A stretch of 64,000 bases of DNA from Delphinapterus leucas. Its lineage: Eukaryota; Chordata; Mammalia; Artiodactyla; Monodontidae. Positions 34,916-47,700 of the stretch are shown here, one piece after another. A program made the position numbers and the translations under genes. The notes under the pieces are model-generated. The model made no database searches. It was not told the origin of the DNA and saw only the letters and a program-made list of their open reading frames with translations. Positions within the stretch are counted from its first letter, which is position 1. Every line of letters starts with the position of its first letter. The DNA is taken from assembly GCF_002288925.2 (NCBI RefSeq), contig NW_022098021.1, positions 32,745,203-32,809,202 of the forward strand, written 5' to 3'.

Positions 34916-37900
34916 TTAGTAATATCACCCCAGAATGATATTCTACATTTCATATAACTTACCCAGCCTAGCAAAGATGAGTTTTTCTTACTGAAGAGAT
35001 AGGCCTAATCGTAAAACTTCAATCTTAACTAACTTAAAGTTCCCCTTTCCTCAGTGTGGCCCTCACTCGGACTAGGAAATCTATAATGTTGAACAGGGCT
35101 GTGGATCTTCACTATCTTCCCACCTTGTCCTTCAATTCCATCATCCCTACTCACCACGTTTCCTCCAACACCTTCAGGGCTGAAAAGAGAGAGAGTAGGG
35201 AGGAAAGAAAGTTAAGATGTAGAAAACTGCTGTAATCAGGTATCACTGTTACACGCCGGTGCCACTGTCCTCTGGATATGGCTGATAGGCAAATGCTGCC
35301 TCCTTCTGTGGGATGCGCATGTGGGTTATTCAGACTCCCTTGCTGAGACTTGGCAGTCCACTCCACATAGACTCTCTCTGTTGGGGGTCATTGCACGTGC
35401 AGGTGGGCCCCTTGGGCAAAACTCCTTCCAAGACAACTCAAAGTCAACTCCCTTTGGAGAGGTCCACATCCAGTCAATGTTCTGGTACAAGTCCAACTTG
35501 TTCCAACAATAGGTCTAAGCCGTTCTCCTTGCTCTGCCACCAAAGCAGTTCACATAGCCCTTACCTTTAGAGCCACCATTCACAAATAGAGCCAGTTTCT
35601 AATTCCTATGTCCTTAAATTGGAAAGGATACAGTCAGCTTCTCTCAAATGTCCACTCATTTGGTTCTACTCCCTTAAAAGGTGTCGGAGATAATGACATA
35701 GCTGACACCTGTATCTCCAAAGAAAGCCTCTATCAATCTTCTATTTTTTACCTATTTGTTAACCTATTCTTATAGAGCCTGGAATTGAACGAGCTAATGG
35801 TAGCACAATCCATTTCACAATCACTTTTCATGGCCACACTGCTCTGGTATCTGCTATCATTAGCCCACTTGCTATCCTTGGCCTTTGTACTTCTGCCAAA
35901 ATGTTAACACAGTAGAAGTCACATTTAATATTTCTGCTATAGAAACCTTAGTTTTACTGTTATAATAATTCCTTTTTAGACTTTTTCAGAATCAAAACAG
36001 CCTTAATACTGTAGCTGAATGCCTTATCTTGGGTTGATAGATTTTTTTTTCTTTCCTTCTTTATAATGTCTTATACTTCCTAAATTTTCTGTAACAATGC
36101 ATTATTTTTGAAATAAGAAAAAAAAAAGATTGTTAAAATTGTTACAGTTTAAGTACCTTTATTCAGTCCATTCCCCATTAGTCACATTCTTAACTTAGAT
36201 TTTGTTATTAACTTTAAATAAGCTTTATACAAAAGTAAATAATTGCTTACAGCCATTCTATTCATTCATTTATTTATTTCTATTTTGTTTTAAGGTGATA
36301 TTTGAATTCTGATCATATCTCACAAGAAAACCAGGCCTCTACAGAACTTTTAATGTGAAAAGTATTTAGAAATCATATACTTTTCTCAGTAAGGAAGAAC
36401 AGACAAAACAACAGGATAGTACCATATGGGTTGAAGACCACCTCATTAAGTGATACTCTGTAGCTTTTTAAGATGTATCTTTGATTTTAATAATTTAAAA
36501 TTTGAGCATCTGAATAAATGAATGCCACTTAAAATGATACTTGATTACTAAATAAGTTGATCTTAGAATTTCTAATCATTTTATTTAAACAGCCTTTGTC
36601 TCCTAAGAAATTTTTTTTAAATGACAGGGGGAAATATATAAAGATCAGAAGCTATAAAAATAAAAATTCTCAGTGAAAGAGTAAAATGAGGACACCAGTT
36701 CCTGTCACTTTCTCCTCTAAAAGGAGTTAAGAAGTGAACCTCAAGGGAGGTACATTTTACCAACTGTTAAGATACCCCCATATCTTAAATTACAACTGAC
36801 TTCAGATAATGAATTAGGAAAAATCAAAATATAACAGATAATTAGCCTCCTATTAAAATGACCCAAGAGATTACACATGTGCACCAAGATCAAGAATTTA
36901 TTTTAATTACAATAAAAAGTATGGCCTCCAGAATTGCAGGGTACTCTAACAGTCGTGAGTATGTGCTATAAGCGGAAGCAGTCTGCAGGCCTACCTGCAG
37001 ACATGTCCAGAGACCCAGAGTTCTTCAGAGAGCCCCACTAAGGCTCCCCAGGAAAAGGGGTGCCAGAAATATTAACACAATCATCTAATTTGTGCTGCAT
37101 CATGTATTCCCTGCCTTCATGGGGTTTCTAGTCCATCACATTAACTCAACTAATTTAATTTATACATGAAGTATGAGGACAGTTCAGATAGGAAAAGCAT
37201 ATGATGCTATGGGCACACACCCCATTATCCTCATAGTAGATCATCGACAAACCAAGTAAGCAACTCTCTGTCATTTGGCATCCTATATAGACTAGCCTAA
37301 AAAGAGAGAAGAAAATATAAGAATTTTCTCCTTAATAATAGTATTTCTGATTACGGATTGTTAAAGTGATATTTGGATTTTAATACATCAGTCCCTATTA
37401 GCTTAGATTGTATACCTGCCCACAAAATACATACTGAGTCTTAGAATGTTGACCAGTCAAGTTTGTGAGGCTTCAAAATCCATCACCTGTAGACAGTCAT
37501 GAATTCACAAAGGTAATACTGTCACAAAGGAATCTACCTTGTCCAGATAACTCATGAGCTCGATGCATGTCTTTCTTCTGTCTTTTTCCTCCAAGTACAA
37601 TACACAAAGGCAGAGCCAGGGCACGTTGTACCTTCTCTGGGCCCTCAAGCACTAACCAAATTGGCAAAGAGAGTGGCAGTACTGAGGTCAAAACAGCACA
37701 AACTGAGTCTTTAATTAAATGTGGCTAAGTGGAGGATGGGAGCTAGATAGCGGTACAAGAATAGAGGAACTAGTACAGGCAAGAACAAAAAAGGGTTGAT
37801 GTGGACAAGATGGAAGTCAACAGGAACTTCAGGGAACAAAGGTTTCCCCATGAACAAAGGTTACTGCAGGTTTGGACATGCTCCCAGAACATTCCTGAGC

Positions 37901-38195
37901 AGGTATGATAGATTCCATTATAAGAGGATGAATATAATGGGTAACTAAATTTAAAAGGAGATTTAAAATTGGGGATTAGAGTATAATTTTTAGAAAACTG
38001 ATAAAAAAAAAATTTTTAAGTTAAAAGTTTACTTTTAAAAAGGCACCAAGCCCAGAAAGTTGTATAGTTCTTGAAAATAACAAGTCATCAAGTAATTTGT
38101 AGGTTGTGCAAAAATATGTGAGTAGGGAAAAAAGGCATATTTATCTGTTTGTCATGAATCTAGCATAGTTAAAGTGTGATAAAAAATAAACAAAA
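34916..38195. other. Intron, mostly unclassified
   Basis: The part 35040-35950 has a mosaic, moderately G+C-rich character with a stop-free minus-strand stretch near 35770-35900, which might be a retroviral or LINE relic; it was not identified. The rest is AT-rich. No exon supported. Confidence 0.4.
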
Positions 38196-38410
38196 GGGCT
38201 TCCCTGGTGGTGCAGTGTTTGAGAGTCCGCCTGCCGATGCAGGGGACACGGGTTCGTGCCCAGGTCCAGGAAGATCCCACATGCCGCGGAGCAGCTGGGC
38301 CCGTGAGCCATGGCCTCTGAACCTGCGCATCCGGAGCCTGTGGTCCGCAACGGGAGAGGCCACAACAGTGAGAGGCCCGCGTACCACAAAAAAAAAAAAA
38401 AAAAAAAAAA
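38196..38410 (+). mobile_element. CHR SINE with 23-A tail
   Basis: A full-length plus-strand CHR SINE ending in an uninterrupted run of 23 A (38388-38410), the longest pure A tail in the window. A-rich flanks (AAATAAACAAAA upstream, CTAAAAAGAAAAACC downstream) make the duplication hard to define. Confidence 0.92.
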
Positions 38411-38551
38411 CTAAAAAGAAAAACCAAATGGGTTTGTGAATGAGGCAAAATTTTCTAATGAATTATTAAAACTTTGATTTATAAATCTTAATGATATCTT
38501 CAATTCATATTATATATTAGGGATAAAATATTAATACATTAATTTATATTA

Positions 38552-39017
38552 CAGTAAGTCCCCTACATACGAACCTTCAAGTTGTGAACTTTCAAAGATG
38601 CAAATGTGCGTTCGCATGTCCAATCACGTAAGGTGTGAGTGAAATTGCAGCTTTCCCTCTGTCTCCTATTGCTGACAATCCTTCAGCTCTACCATCTCCC
38701 ACCTCCTTCCCCTCCTCTAGTCAGTAAATCTTCTTGCCTGTTCACTTGATGCCAGCCCCTGTATGCCAGCTGTTGTACTGTACCACTGTACTTTTCAAGG
38801 TACTGTACTGTAAGATTAAAAATGTTTTCTTTATTTTTGTGTTTGTTTTTTATGTATTATTTGTGTGGAAAGTATTATAAGCCTACTATAGTAGAGTACT
38901 ATATAGCCGATTGTGTTAGCTGGGTACCTAGGCTAACTTTGTTGGACTTACAAACAAATTGGACTCCTACGAATGCACTCTCCGAACAGAACTCAATCGT
39001 ATGTAGGGGACTTACTG
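38552..39017. mobile_element. Complete TIR transposon (Tigger/mariner-like MITE), 466 bp
   Basis: Perfect terminal inverted repeats of 21 bp begin CAGTAAGTCCCCTACATACG at 38552 and end at 39017 on the opposite strand. The element is flanked by TA on both sides (38550-38551 and 39018-39019), the target duplication of the Tc1/mariner/pogo superfamily. The interior holds short ACTGTACTGTA repeats and no transposase frame, so it is a non-autonomous derivative. The Tigger assignment is from resemblance and is tentative. Confidence 0.88.
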
Positions 39018-39139
39018 TAATATATATGAAGTATTAATAAAATAGACATGTTTATAATAAACGTTTATTGGCTTAGTGGCATATATGATCAGCTTTTTTT
39101 AAATTGATAGGGTAAGTGATCAAAAAATTTTGGAGACTA

Positions 39140-39400
39140 CTGATCTAAAATACAGGAAACAAGCCAGAAGCTTCTGTTAACCATCTAGATATACCATGGA
39201 AAGAGCCTGCGTGAATAAAGCCAAGACATAGCGAAACAGTGCTAAGAGATACGGAAGACCGAGTCCTTACGTCACCTGAGAACTTAGATCCAGGCCGGCC
39301 TGAAGCCAGCATATCCCAGGGCTTCCCAGACGCAGGAATCAACATGTTCCTGTTTTTCTGAGTCACTTGGAGCTGAGTCGGTCACTTCTAACAGAGGGTA
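39140..39400 (+). mobile_element. Degraded LTR-like remnant
   Basis: GAATAAAGCCAAGACATAGC, TAGATCCAGGCCGGCCTGAA, GCCAGCATATCCCAGG and CTGAGTCACTTGGAGCTGAG are in the order seen in old mammalian LTR ends that close with GCTTAAGCCAGTTTGAGTTGG. The family name is not certain. A related copy appears at 29485-29690. Confidence 0.4.
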
Positions 39401-41884
39401 GAACATTCACATAGGGTAACAAATAAAACAAGTTACAGAAAATTGTATTTTTACGACCCCACTGGAGAGAGAAAGGAAAGAAAAAAATAAAGTTCACCGG
39501 AGTGTGACTTGTTTAAGGTGCTAGAGACAGACATCCAGTATCAGGCTTTCCACTAGTCTGTAATAGAGTGATTGATGCCCAAAGTATGCTGTAGGCGACA
39601 CAGTTACTCCTATGAATCAAATTCTGTAAATACCAAGAGGTGATTTTTTTAAATAAACCCCAAACTGTTTATGAAGTATGATAATATCATTCTTGTTAAT
39701 GTAATAATATACGAGAATGAAAAGAGTTGTTTCTGTAACAAATTAATGCTTAGAAACATCAAGATTAGGCTGAGTTGCTTTAAAAAAAACTTGTTTTCAA
39801 ATTAGGTATGATCAAGAGAACTGAAAAGATCTCACTGTAAAAATCATACAAATTCTCATAGGTCTGAACTTAGACTGTTTTTACAAGTATAAATTCTTGG
39901 CTGAATTAAAATACACAAGTGGTGATCACAGATGATGCTTCATGCTTTATGTAGGAAAAATCAAAGTAGGAACAACTCCTACTCAAAGAAAAGGGCTTGG
40001 CTCTGTATTCAAATACTGAGATGTGAATATATAATTTTATGTTCTAAGTAGAAAAAAGATTGTATGTATTTTTTTATGATGACCAGTTTTAATAATTTGT
40101 ATTTAACTTTTTATTCCAATATAATCAGATTTAAGAATGCTTCATCTGTAGCATTCACAGAGTCCCATTTTACACTTTAAACTTTGATGACTTATCAAGA
40201 GATTTAAGATAAAGATAACATAAGAGACTTTATTTAATCATTGCCCTACTTCTCATACCATAATTCTCATAAAAACACTCCTAAATTTTATTATTTGGTA
40301 AACTAAGTTTTCAAGAGGCATAATGAATTTTCTGAAATCACAAAGCTAGAAGTAGCAAAGCTGGATTCTCAACTCCTAAAAACAAAGTATAGTGTGCCAT
40401 GATGAATAAAATAACCTTTTATAAAATATTGTAGAACACAGCTTTAATTCACACCATCCAGAAAAAAATATAATGTATTCTTTGTTCCTATTTCAAATCA
40501 TTAATATTACTATACTATTTCAGTAATTTTCTTAGTATTTAAAAATAGTATCTAAATATACTCACCATTTTTGTAATTTATTTTACTACTATATATATAA
40601 TAAAGTCCTAATGTCCATAACATTTTACAATGTGTTACAGAAATTGATGAGTTTAATTACTTAATGTGCACAGATCAATTTGAAATAAATTGAAAATGAG
40701 CATGCCGTATACTCTACTTAATCTTGTTACAAACTTGTTTCAAAATTCACTTCCTAATTTGCAACCCAGTAGGTTATATTTTAAAATAATAAATAGAAAA
40801 CTTTCTTTTACATCTCAGCAGTTTAAAGCCAAAGCAACTAAAGGTAAGAAGAGTCCTACTAGTCAAAAGATCTGACCTCAAGGGGAAAAAAAGTCCTATG
40901 CTTTTATTATCTAAACCAACACATCCGGCTTGTTATACTCTTTTTCTTCTTAAAAATGCAAATGAAGTAACATTATACTTCCTTCCCTGTCTATAGAATA
41001 CTTTTCAAATGAATTACAGGCATAAAAGGTAGAAAAGTTGGTAGACAAATGAAATAACGAAGGAAAATAATCATTCAAAGTCAATTCTAGTTGGTTAAGG
41101 ATGGCACGGAAGTACATACGTAAGATGAATAATACATTTTCATTCTAAGTAATACAGGTATCTGCATAAGGGGTCACACATCACTTCTCACATTGCTAAA
41201 CCATTTTAAAGCACAAGGTGATAGAAACTCTCAGATGCCTATGAACTCCATTTACATGGAGTACATCACTATAATTTTTTAAATGCATTCATATTCAAAT
41301 CTGAGAAACATGATTCTGAGGCTCATCAGGCCTGCTTAATTGCACCAACATCTGCAATCAATTTAAATTCTTTAAGATAGTCTTTCAGCACTTGAAGTGA
41401 TTTCATGCTGTGATAGATTTAACACACTCACTAATTTATAGACACACACAAGCCGATGAGACCTATTTTTCCAGGGGTGGGGTTAAAGTACTGAAGGGCA
41501 GTCTGAATTTCCCAACTATCAGTGGGATATAAGAAAGAATGCATTTTGCATAACTTATTTAAATTATATAAGATGATAGCACTGCACAAACATAATATAG
41601 AAATTAAGACTAAAACTAGTGTTTTATTTAATTCTATTTGTAGGTCATGGACCATTAAGAGGTTTGATGACAGTTTACCGGTAAAATAAACAGCAAAATC
41701 TAGAGCTATCATTTGACATTATATAGGAAAAAGTCATGCATTAATATATCATCATTTCCTCCACTGAAAGTCAAGAGGGGCTGGGGGAGAGCAAGAGGAA
41801 GAATACCAACAATCCAGAAACGGTTTTTTAACCAAACATATAAACTGACCTAAAATGAGGAAAATAATTCAAAAATCAGAAGAC
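39401..41884. other. Intron, mostly unique sequence
   Basis: Apart from the MIR at 40215-40420 nothing was recognised in this AT-rich segment. Confidence 0.5.
40215..40420 (-). mobile_element. MIR SINE remnant
   Basis: TTATTTGGTAAACTAAGTTT, TTCTGAAATCACAAAGCTAG and AGTAGCAAAGCTGGATTCTC correspond to the reverse complement of the MIR core and 5' part (antisense of CTTGGGCAAGT...AGCTGTGTGACC). Confidence 0.65.
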
Positions 41885-44460
41885 TAAAGGACCTGGGCAG
41901 ATGGCAGCAGGAGCATAGTTTCTGAAAGTGCCTGGATCTCCACAGAAAAAGAAACAAAACAACTAAATATCAAAACCAAAAACCTAACAATATTGAGCAA
42001 TAAGGTATCTCCATGATCCTCAAAATACAAGCAGCTGGAGAGAAACCACTAACAGTCACACGATCTGCACAGCATCACGGTCTGTGTGGAAAGAGGCAGA
42101 GAAATAAACAAGATGTCTGATGATGTGAAAACAGGAGAATTCTAAAGTAGCCCAGAGGTATTCTTTAGCAATTTGAGAACAGCAGCTGAAAATGATTGGG
42201 GTTTGGCCCACGCCAGCTGTGGGTGAGCGTAGGAAGCAGAAAAGAGCTGAAGAGACTGGAACTGTCAATATCCTCTGAGTCCCAACACTGGGGTCAGGGC
42301 TCCCTTCCAGGACAGCACCCCACAATGTGGAGAAAGTGTTGAGAGTGAAATCAACACGGAGCTAAACATTCCTACTGACCACAAAAACATAACCTAAAAC
42401 ACAGCAAACTGTCACTTACGATTTCAAAATGAACTAAGAGACATTTAAAAAATATATAAAACATGAAAAAAAACACCTAAAGCAGAATTAGAAAAACTCA
42501 GACAAGTGAGGAGAGCAAACTCAGGAAAAAGAATGGAAATAAATCACTTCAGAAATGAAGCTTGAACTAGAAGAAATATAAGAACAAAAAATAATAAATC
42601 ATATTATAAGAGATTTAGAAATGAAATACAGAAATTTTTTTCAAAAAAAATCAAAAAGAAATGAATAAGGTAAAAGGATTTGGGGAAAAGTGGCATATTG
42701 AAGATATATAAAAATCCAACATACCAATAATAGGATCCATGAAGAAGAAAACCAAAGTAAGTACATAATGAAAGGGTATCTGCATATTTTATAATCCCAA
42801 ATCAGACATATAAATAAAGAGAGCTAGTAATCTATAGGGAATGAAAATTAGTTATCTGCAGACCTTTTAAGAGCAATGCTGTCATGCTTTATGCTAGAAA
42901 AATGTTTAAATTGTGGGACTTCCCTGGCAGTCCAGTGGTTAAGAATCTGTGTTTCCACTGCAGGGGGCATGTGTTCAATCCCTGGTCAGGGAACTAAAGT
43001 CCCACATGCCACAAGGCCAAAAATAAAAATAAAATTTAAAAAAAAAGAAAAGGGAAAAAAATTGTAAATTTAAGATCCTACAGGAAAAAAACATGTGAGC
43101 CACAGTTTTTATATCCAGTAAAACTGACTAAACAATAATGGGCAAATGCTGTTATCAACATGAAAAACTCAGGGAATACTGTTTCCATGACCTCTTCAGA
43201 CAAATCTACTAAAGAACAAACTTCAGACAAACAAAATGACTAAGAGAAATATTAACAAAAGGACTGGTTGTGAGCATTAAAATACAGTTACTCACAGAAT
43301 TAAAGACTAAATAGGGGTTAAACACAGTTAGTAAATGCTAAAGGAGTATAAAATGTAATGGCTATATGCTCCATTAGTACAACAAGAAAAACAACAGCTG
43401 GAGATGTGGGCAGCACATGCAAAAGAAAAAAATTTTAAATACATACACATAAATACATACGCATACTTTTTTTCCTTTGCTCTCTCTCCACTGAAAAGGC
43501 CTACAAACAGTGATTAACCCAATAGCAATAAGTATCCTTGACCCCCAGATTGTTCTTGAAATATCATTTCCCACTAAAAGAAATGACAGATTCCAGGTCT
43601 AGTGTGGGAAAAGAGGGGAGTCTGCGTAATCTTACCTTACCAGATGGAAATGAAACAATGTAAAATAACAGGGCCATGCCAACCAAAATGACTAGAAGCC
43701 AACTGGACAATGTCCCACTGGTTGGAGATGGGACAATTTAAGCTTCACTAAGAATAATAATATTAAAAATAATATATCACCTTTAGAGGATGACAGGGAA
43801 CCAATTCAATATCTTGAAAACTGGCAAATAAAAGAATCAAGCATTTATCCTAAATTTCCTATATCATAAGGTAATCAGTATTTGTGAGAAAATGTCTCTT
43901 TATAAATATATTCCAACTAATAAATGAAAATAAAATTACAGAATTTTAATGATAAACTGGATATGAAGTACTCCCTAATACAGAACATACCTCCTACAGT
44001 CTTACCAAAGGGATCAAACCTGAGTCTGATCAAGCCTCTGGATCTAGCTGCGGCTTTGCAGGAAATGCAAAGGAAAGAGAAACATGTTAACTTTACCACG
44101 AGTATGCAATCGGCAAAATACAGACTACCTTAGATAAAGGCAACCTGAAGATTAAAAAAAGTTAAAGATATTCCAATTTTAAAATATAAGCAACAATGAA
44201 CTATGATGTCTAGTGGTATAATTTTGGGAGATAAAATTAAAGAAAGTCAAGGAAGTAGTTCCTATAAAAGTCAAGGTGGTGATTTAGGAAAAAAGCAAGA
44301 TTTGAGACAGGGTAGATGGAGGGCTTTCTAAGTTGGCTGACAAGCTTCTCTTTATTGATCTGGGTGGTGTTCTTATGATAACTTATTAAGCTACATATTT
44401 ATTTGTTGGTGTTTTCTATAACTGTGTTTCATTTTATAAATCAAAAGTTAAAAAAATCAG
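41885..44460 (+). mobile_element. Ancient L1- or HAL1-like element
   Basis: The left part has GATGGCAGCAGGAG and AGAAAAAGAAACAAAACAAC, resembling an old L1 5' UTR/ORF1. The middle (43080-43260) has AACTCAGGGAATACTGTTTCC and AAACTTCAGACAAACAAAAT. The right end has TGATCTGGGTGGTGTTCTTA and ends near AATCAAAAGTTAAAAAAA. ORF2-type sequence is not evident between them, which fits a HAL1-like half-L1 (inference). A short SINE interrupts it at 42915-43056. Confidence 0.5.
42915..43056 (+). mobile_element. Short tRNA-derived SINE (older CHR/Bov-tA-like type)
   Basis: The head GGACTTCCCTGGCAGTCCAG and TTCCACTGCAGGGGGCATG differ from the main CHR copies. The box B region reads GTTCAATCCCTGG. The element is about 140 bp with an A-rich tail. 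AAATTGT occurs on both sides (42908-42914 and about 43059-43065) and may be a short duplication. It interrupts the ancient L1-like element at 41885-44460. Confidence 0.8.
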
Positions 44461-44575
44461 AAACCCTGGTTTCTAGTCCTAGCTACTAACTGGGGGCTGT
44501 TGCACACTTCATTTGCAAAATGTAGAGATGCTCTAAGATAATTCCAGACCTAATATAAATTAAAAACCACCTCAG

Positions 44576-44784
44576 GGCTTCCCTGGTGGCGCAGTGGTTG
44601 AGAGTCCGCCTGCCGATGCAGGGGACACGGGTTCGTGCCCGGTCCGGGAGGATCCCACGTGCCGCGAGGCGGCTGGGCCCGTGAGCCATGGCCGCTGAGC
44701 CTGCGCATCTGGAGCCTGTGCTCCGCAATGGGAGAGGCCACAACAGTGAGAGGCCCGCGTACCGCAAAAAAAAAAAACAAAAAA
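44576..44784 (+). mobile_element. CHR SINE with perfect 14-bp target duplication
   Basis: A full-length plus-strand CHR SINE with an A-rich tail broken by one C. It is flanked by perfect AAAAACCACCTCAG copies at 44562-44575 and 44785-44798. The A-rich start of the duplication fits cleavage by L1 endonuclease. Confidence 0.95.
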
Positions 44785-44798
44785 AAAAACCACCTCAG

Positions 44799-47700
44799 TA
44801 ACTACAAAAATCTCTACTAAATGAAAGAGTATAACAAAGCCATCCTTAACAACAACAAAAAAAAAGCCAGAAGATGATTTTTAACTCACCAAAACAATGC
44901 AATACAGCTTTCCCAAAGGCTACCAAAGAAAAAAGAAAGAAAAAAATCTAGCGTAACAGTAATAATATACAAGGAGTAGACAAAACCTAAGACTGCCCGA
45001 ATTTTCTTTTGGACAATTTTATTTTCATACCTCAATGAATCCCAAGGGCAGGGTTCCCAGTTTATGTAAACTACCCTGGAAAACTTCTGACAGTAAAAGA
45101 ATTTGAAATAATTTTTACATTGAGGGTAAGAAGCTATACCAACCACACTTATTTTCTTGAGGGTGGGGAGAAACCATTATATTGTACCAGTTAGGAAATG
45201 GTAGTAAATCAGGGAAGCATGAAATTAGGAATGAATACCTTTTGTACATCAAGATGATTAACCCATTATGGATTTTTAAAGTATGTATAGAATTTATTCT
45301 CTTTAGGAATAAGTAAGAACTGAAAGGATGTCTCTCAAGTACAAACCAAAATAAAGAGGGGTTTAAGTTTACTGCCACCATTAAAGCTTTAAAACCAGAC
45401 ACACTCTTCTCCTCCTTGTTCATACGTGTTCTACTGGGCATCCTTTTCCAAAAAAGACCAAGTTCTTCCATCTGTTACAGTAGATAACCTTCCCCCCTTT
45501 GATGATTTTTACAAGAGGCCAAGTGTCGGAGAATTTCTTCGTAGCTACAGTATGCCCTTTGAACACTCATTTTGACATTATGCACGTGCAAACTAGCGTG
45601 GAACCCACAATGTCTTGATAACAGTTTTATGAGTAATGTTCACCATGTTCAGCCTTTCAATCCTATTAACTTCTAGTCTTTGGCTCAATTAACTAAGTGA
45701 TATATTATTTTTAATATTATTATTCTTAGTGAAGCTTAGTTACACTAAAAGACTCTTATCTTGTCCAGCCCAGTTCTCATCCTTGACTGTACCCTAGAAA
45801 CACCGAGAGAACGTTACTAAATACTGATGCCTGGGGCCCACCGGACTTAATTGTAAATGACAGGACCCAGATATCAAGATTTTTAAAGCTCCCCAGACGA
45901 TTCTAATGGATATCAAGGTTGAGTGGCACTGCTCCTGGCAACTTTTTTTCCTATTTCTTCAATTACCTAATAGACGAAATTTTCACATATTGAGGTACGG
46001 GGACATTATTCTGGTTTATACATGAGTTAATTTGTATTTTATGCTGACTAAAACAGTCTGTTTGTCGCCTATCAAACACACATTGTACATTTGCTTTAAT
46101 CATTAAAGAAAAGTGTGCACTGACCAGGAGTAAAGAATGTCCATGTTAAAAATAAAGATTAAATGCCTCCCTACCTGGGAGGCCAATGCTGATACTCCTT
46201 AAATGATAAGACTCCCTTCCCAGATGCCAAGGCCATACTGTGTACATGCTGATCTGTGTTTTGGGTATTTTTTTGAAACCCTGAAGGAATGTATCCCTGA
46301 GTTGTTTGATGTTCTTTGTTCTGACGAGACATAAAACTGTGCTGAAAACCATGTTTCTCCAGAGCAGTTCCTCAGAGTTATCTGAGAGGCTGTCTCCCAA
46401 GCTATAGTCTTCAGTTTGGGTCAAATAAAACTCTTTTCTATTCCCATTATAGATCATTTATTGATTATTTCCACTGACATACCTTTTCCCTTCATTCACT
46501 GAAAAACAACTGTACATAATACATAGCATTTTTCTCAATTTTTCACTTATTCCTTCAGAACTGTTCCTTCTTTCAAAAGGTTCATTCCATATGGATATTT
46601 GCTCTTCACTTTCACCTCCATTATAATCACATTCCTCTTCTTTCTGGCACTTTCAAAGTTTTCACTACTTTTGCAGTTATCAGAAATAAGCTTAATTATA
46701 TTCATTAAAGTCTAAAAAGTAAGCATGAACATAGAAAAATATCTTAGATCAAGAAACAACTCAATAACCAAGATGAAAACAACCTCAGATGACCTCTAAT
46801 GCTGCAACTGGTATAAGCACCATTGGCCCTGTCAGGCTCTAAAATTCTAGTAAATTTTACTAGTAACTAACAATGTTTCTATATCTGGCGAATCTTTTAA
46901 AAAGTGCTATAATGAAAGAAAAGATGTCTTAACGAGCCATAACATTTTTAAAAGACCCAAAATACACAATTCTAGTTTGAACCTAATATAGTTTCATCCT
47001 ATATAAAAAAAGAAAAGATGACTGCTTTCTTCATATTCATCTCCTGCCTAAACAAAAACACAATGCAGTAACATCAGAGAACATTGTACACCACTGGTGC
47101 TGCTTGGAACGACGTGTAAGAAAGCTGGATGAATCTGAGCTGTTAGAAGATAATTTTAATTGTACATAAATAAAACCTGTCCTATATAGGCACAAATGGA
47201 AATTAAAATGCCAGACAGATTAGGAAATACTCTCAAGAGTACTCTCAAGAAGAAGTTGGTTCATTGCCCTGAGGCTCTGAAATTTTCTCCTAGTCAGCAA
47301 GCAAGACCTGGAGACAAACAGGCAAAGTATTGGAAGGGTACTGATGATAAACAGGTAAGTGTCTAATACTGAGCTCCAGCCACTTTTACCAAGTTTTTAT
47401 GTGGCAGGGATGCTTTGATCAAATCCCTAACCTGAAATGTAAGCCAAAAAATAACCTGTGTTTATTTTACCAAGAATGTGTAACTATTTATGGTTCATCT
47501 AAGTTTCTAGTGGTTAAAATATATAAGCTTTTTAAATAACAACGATGACAAAAAATAGAGGAAATAAAACAAGGACAACAACAACTTGATTTACCTGTAT
47601 CTGACAATGTTTCCAAAATTTACATATGAAACTAAATCTAAAAAATAAAACACACACTGAAAGTTATGAAAACACCCTTAATCAAGTCTAGATTTTCTAC

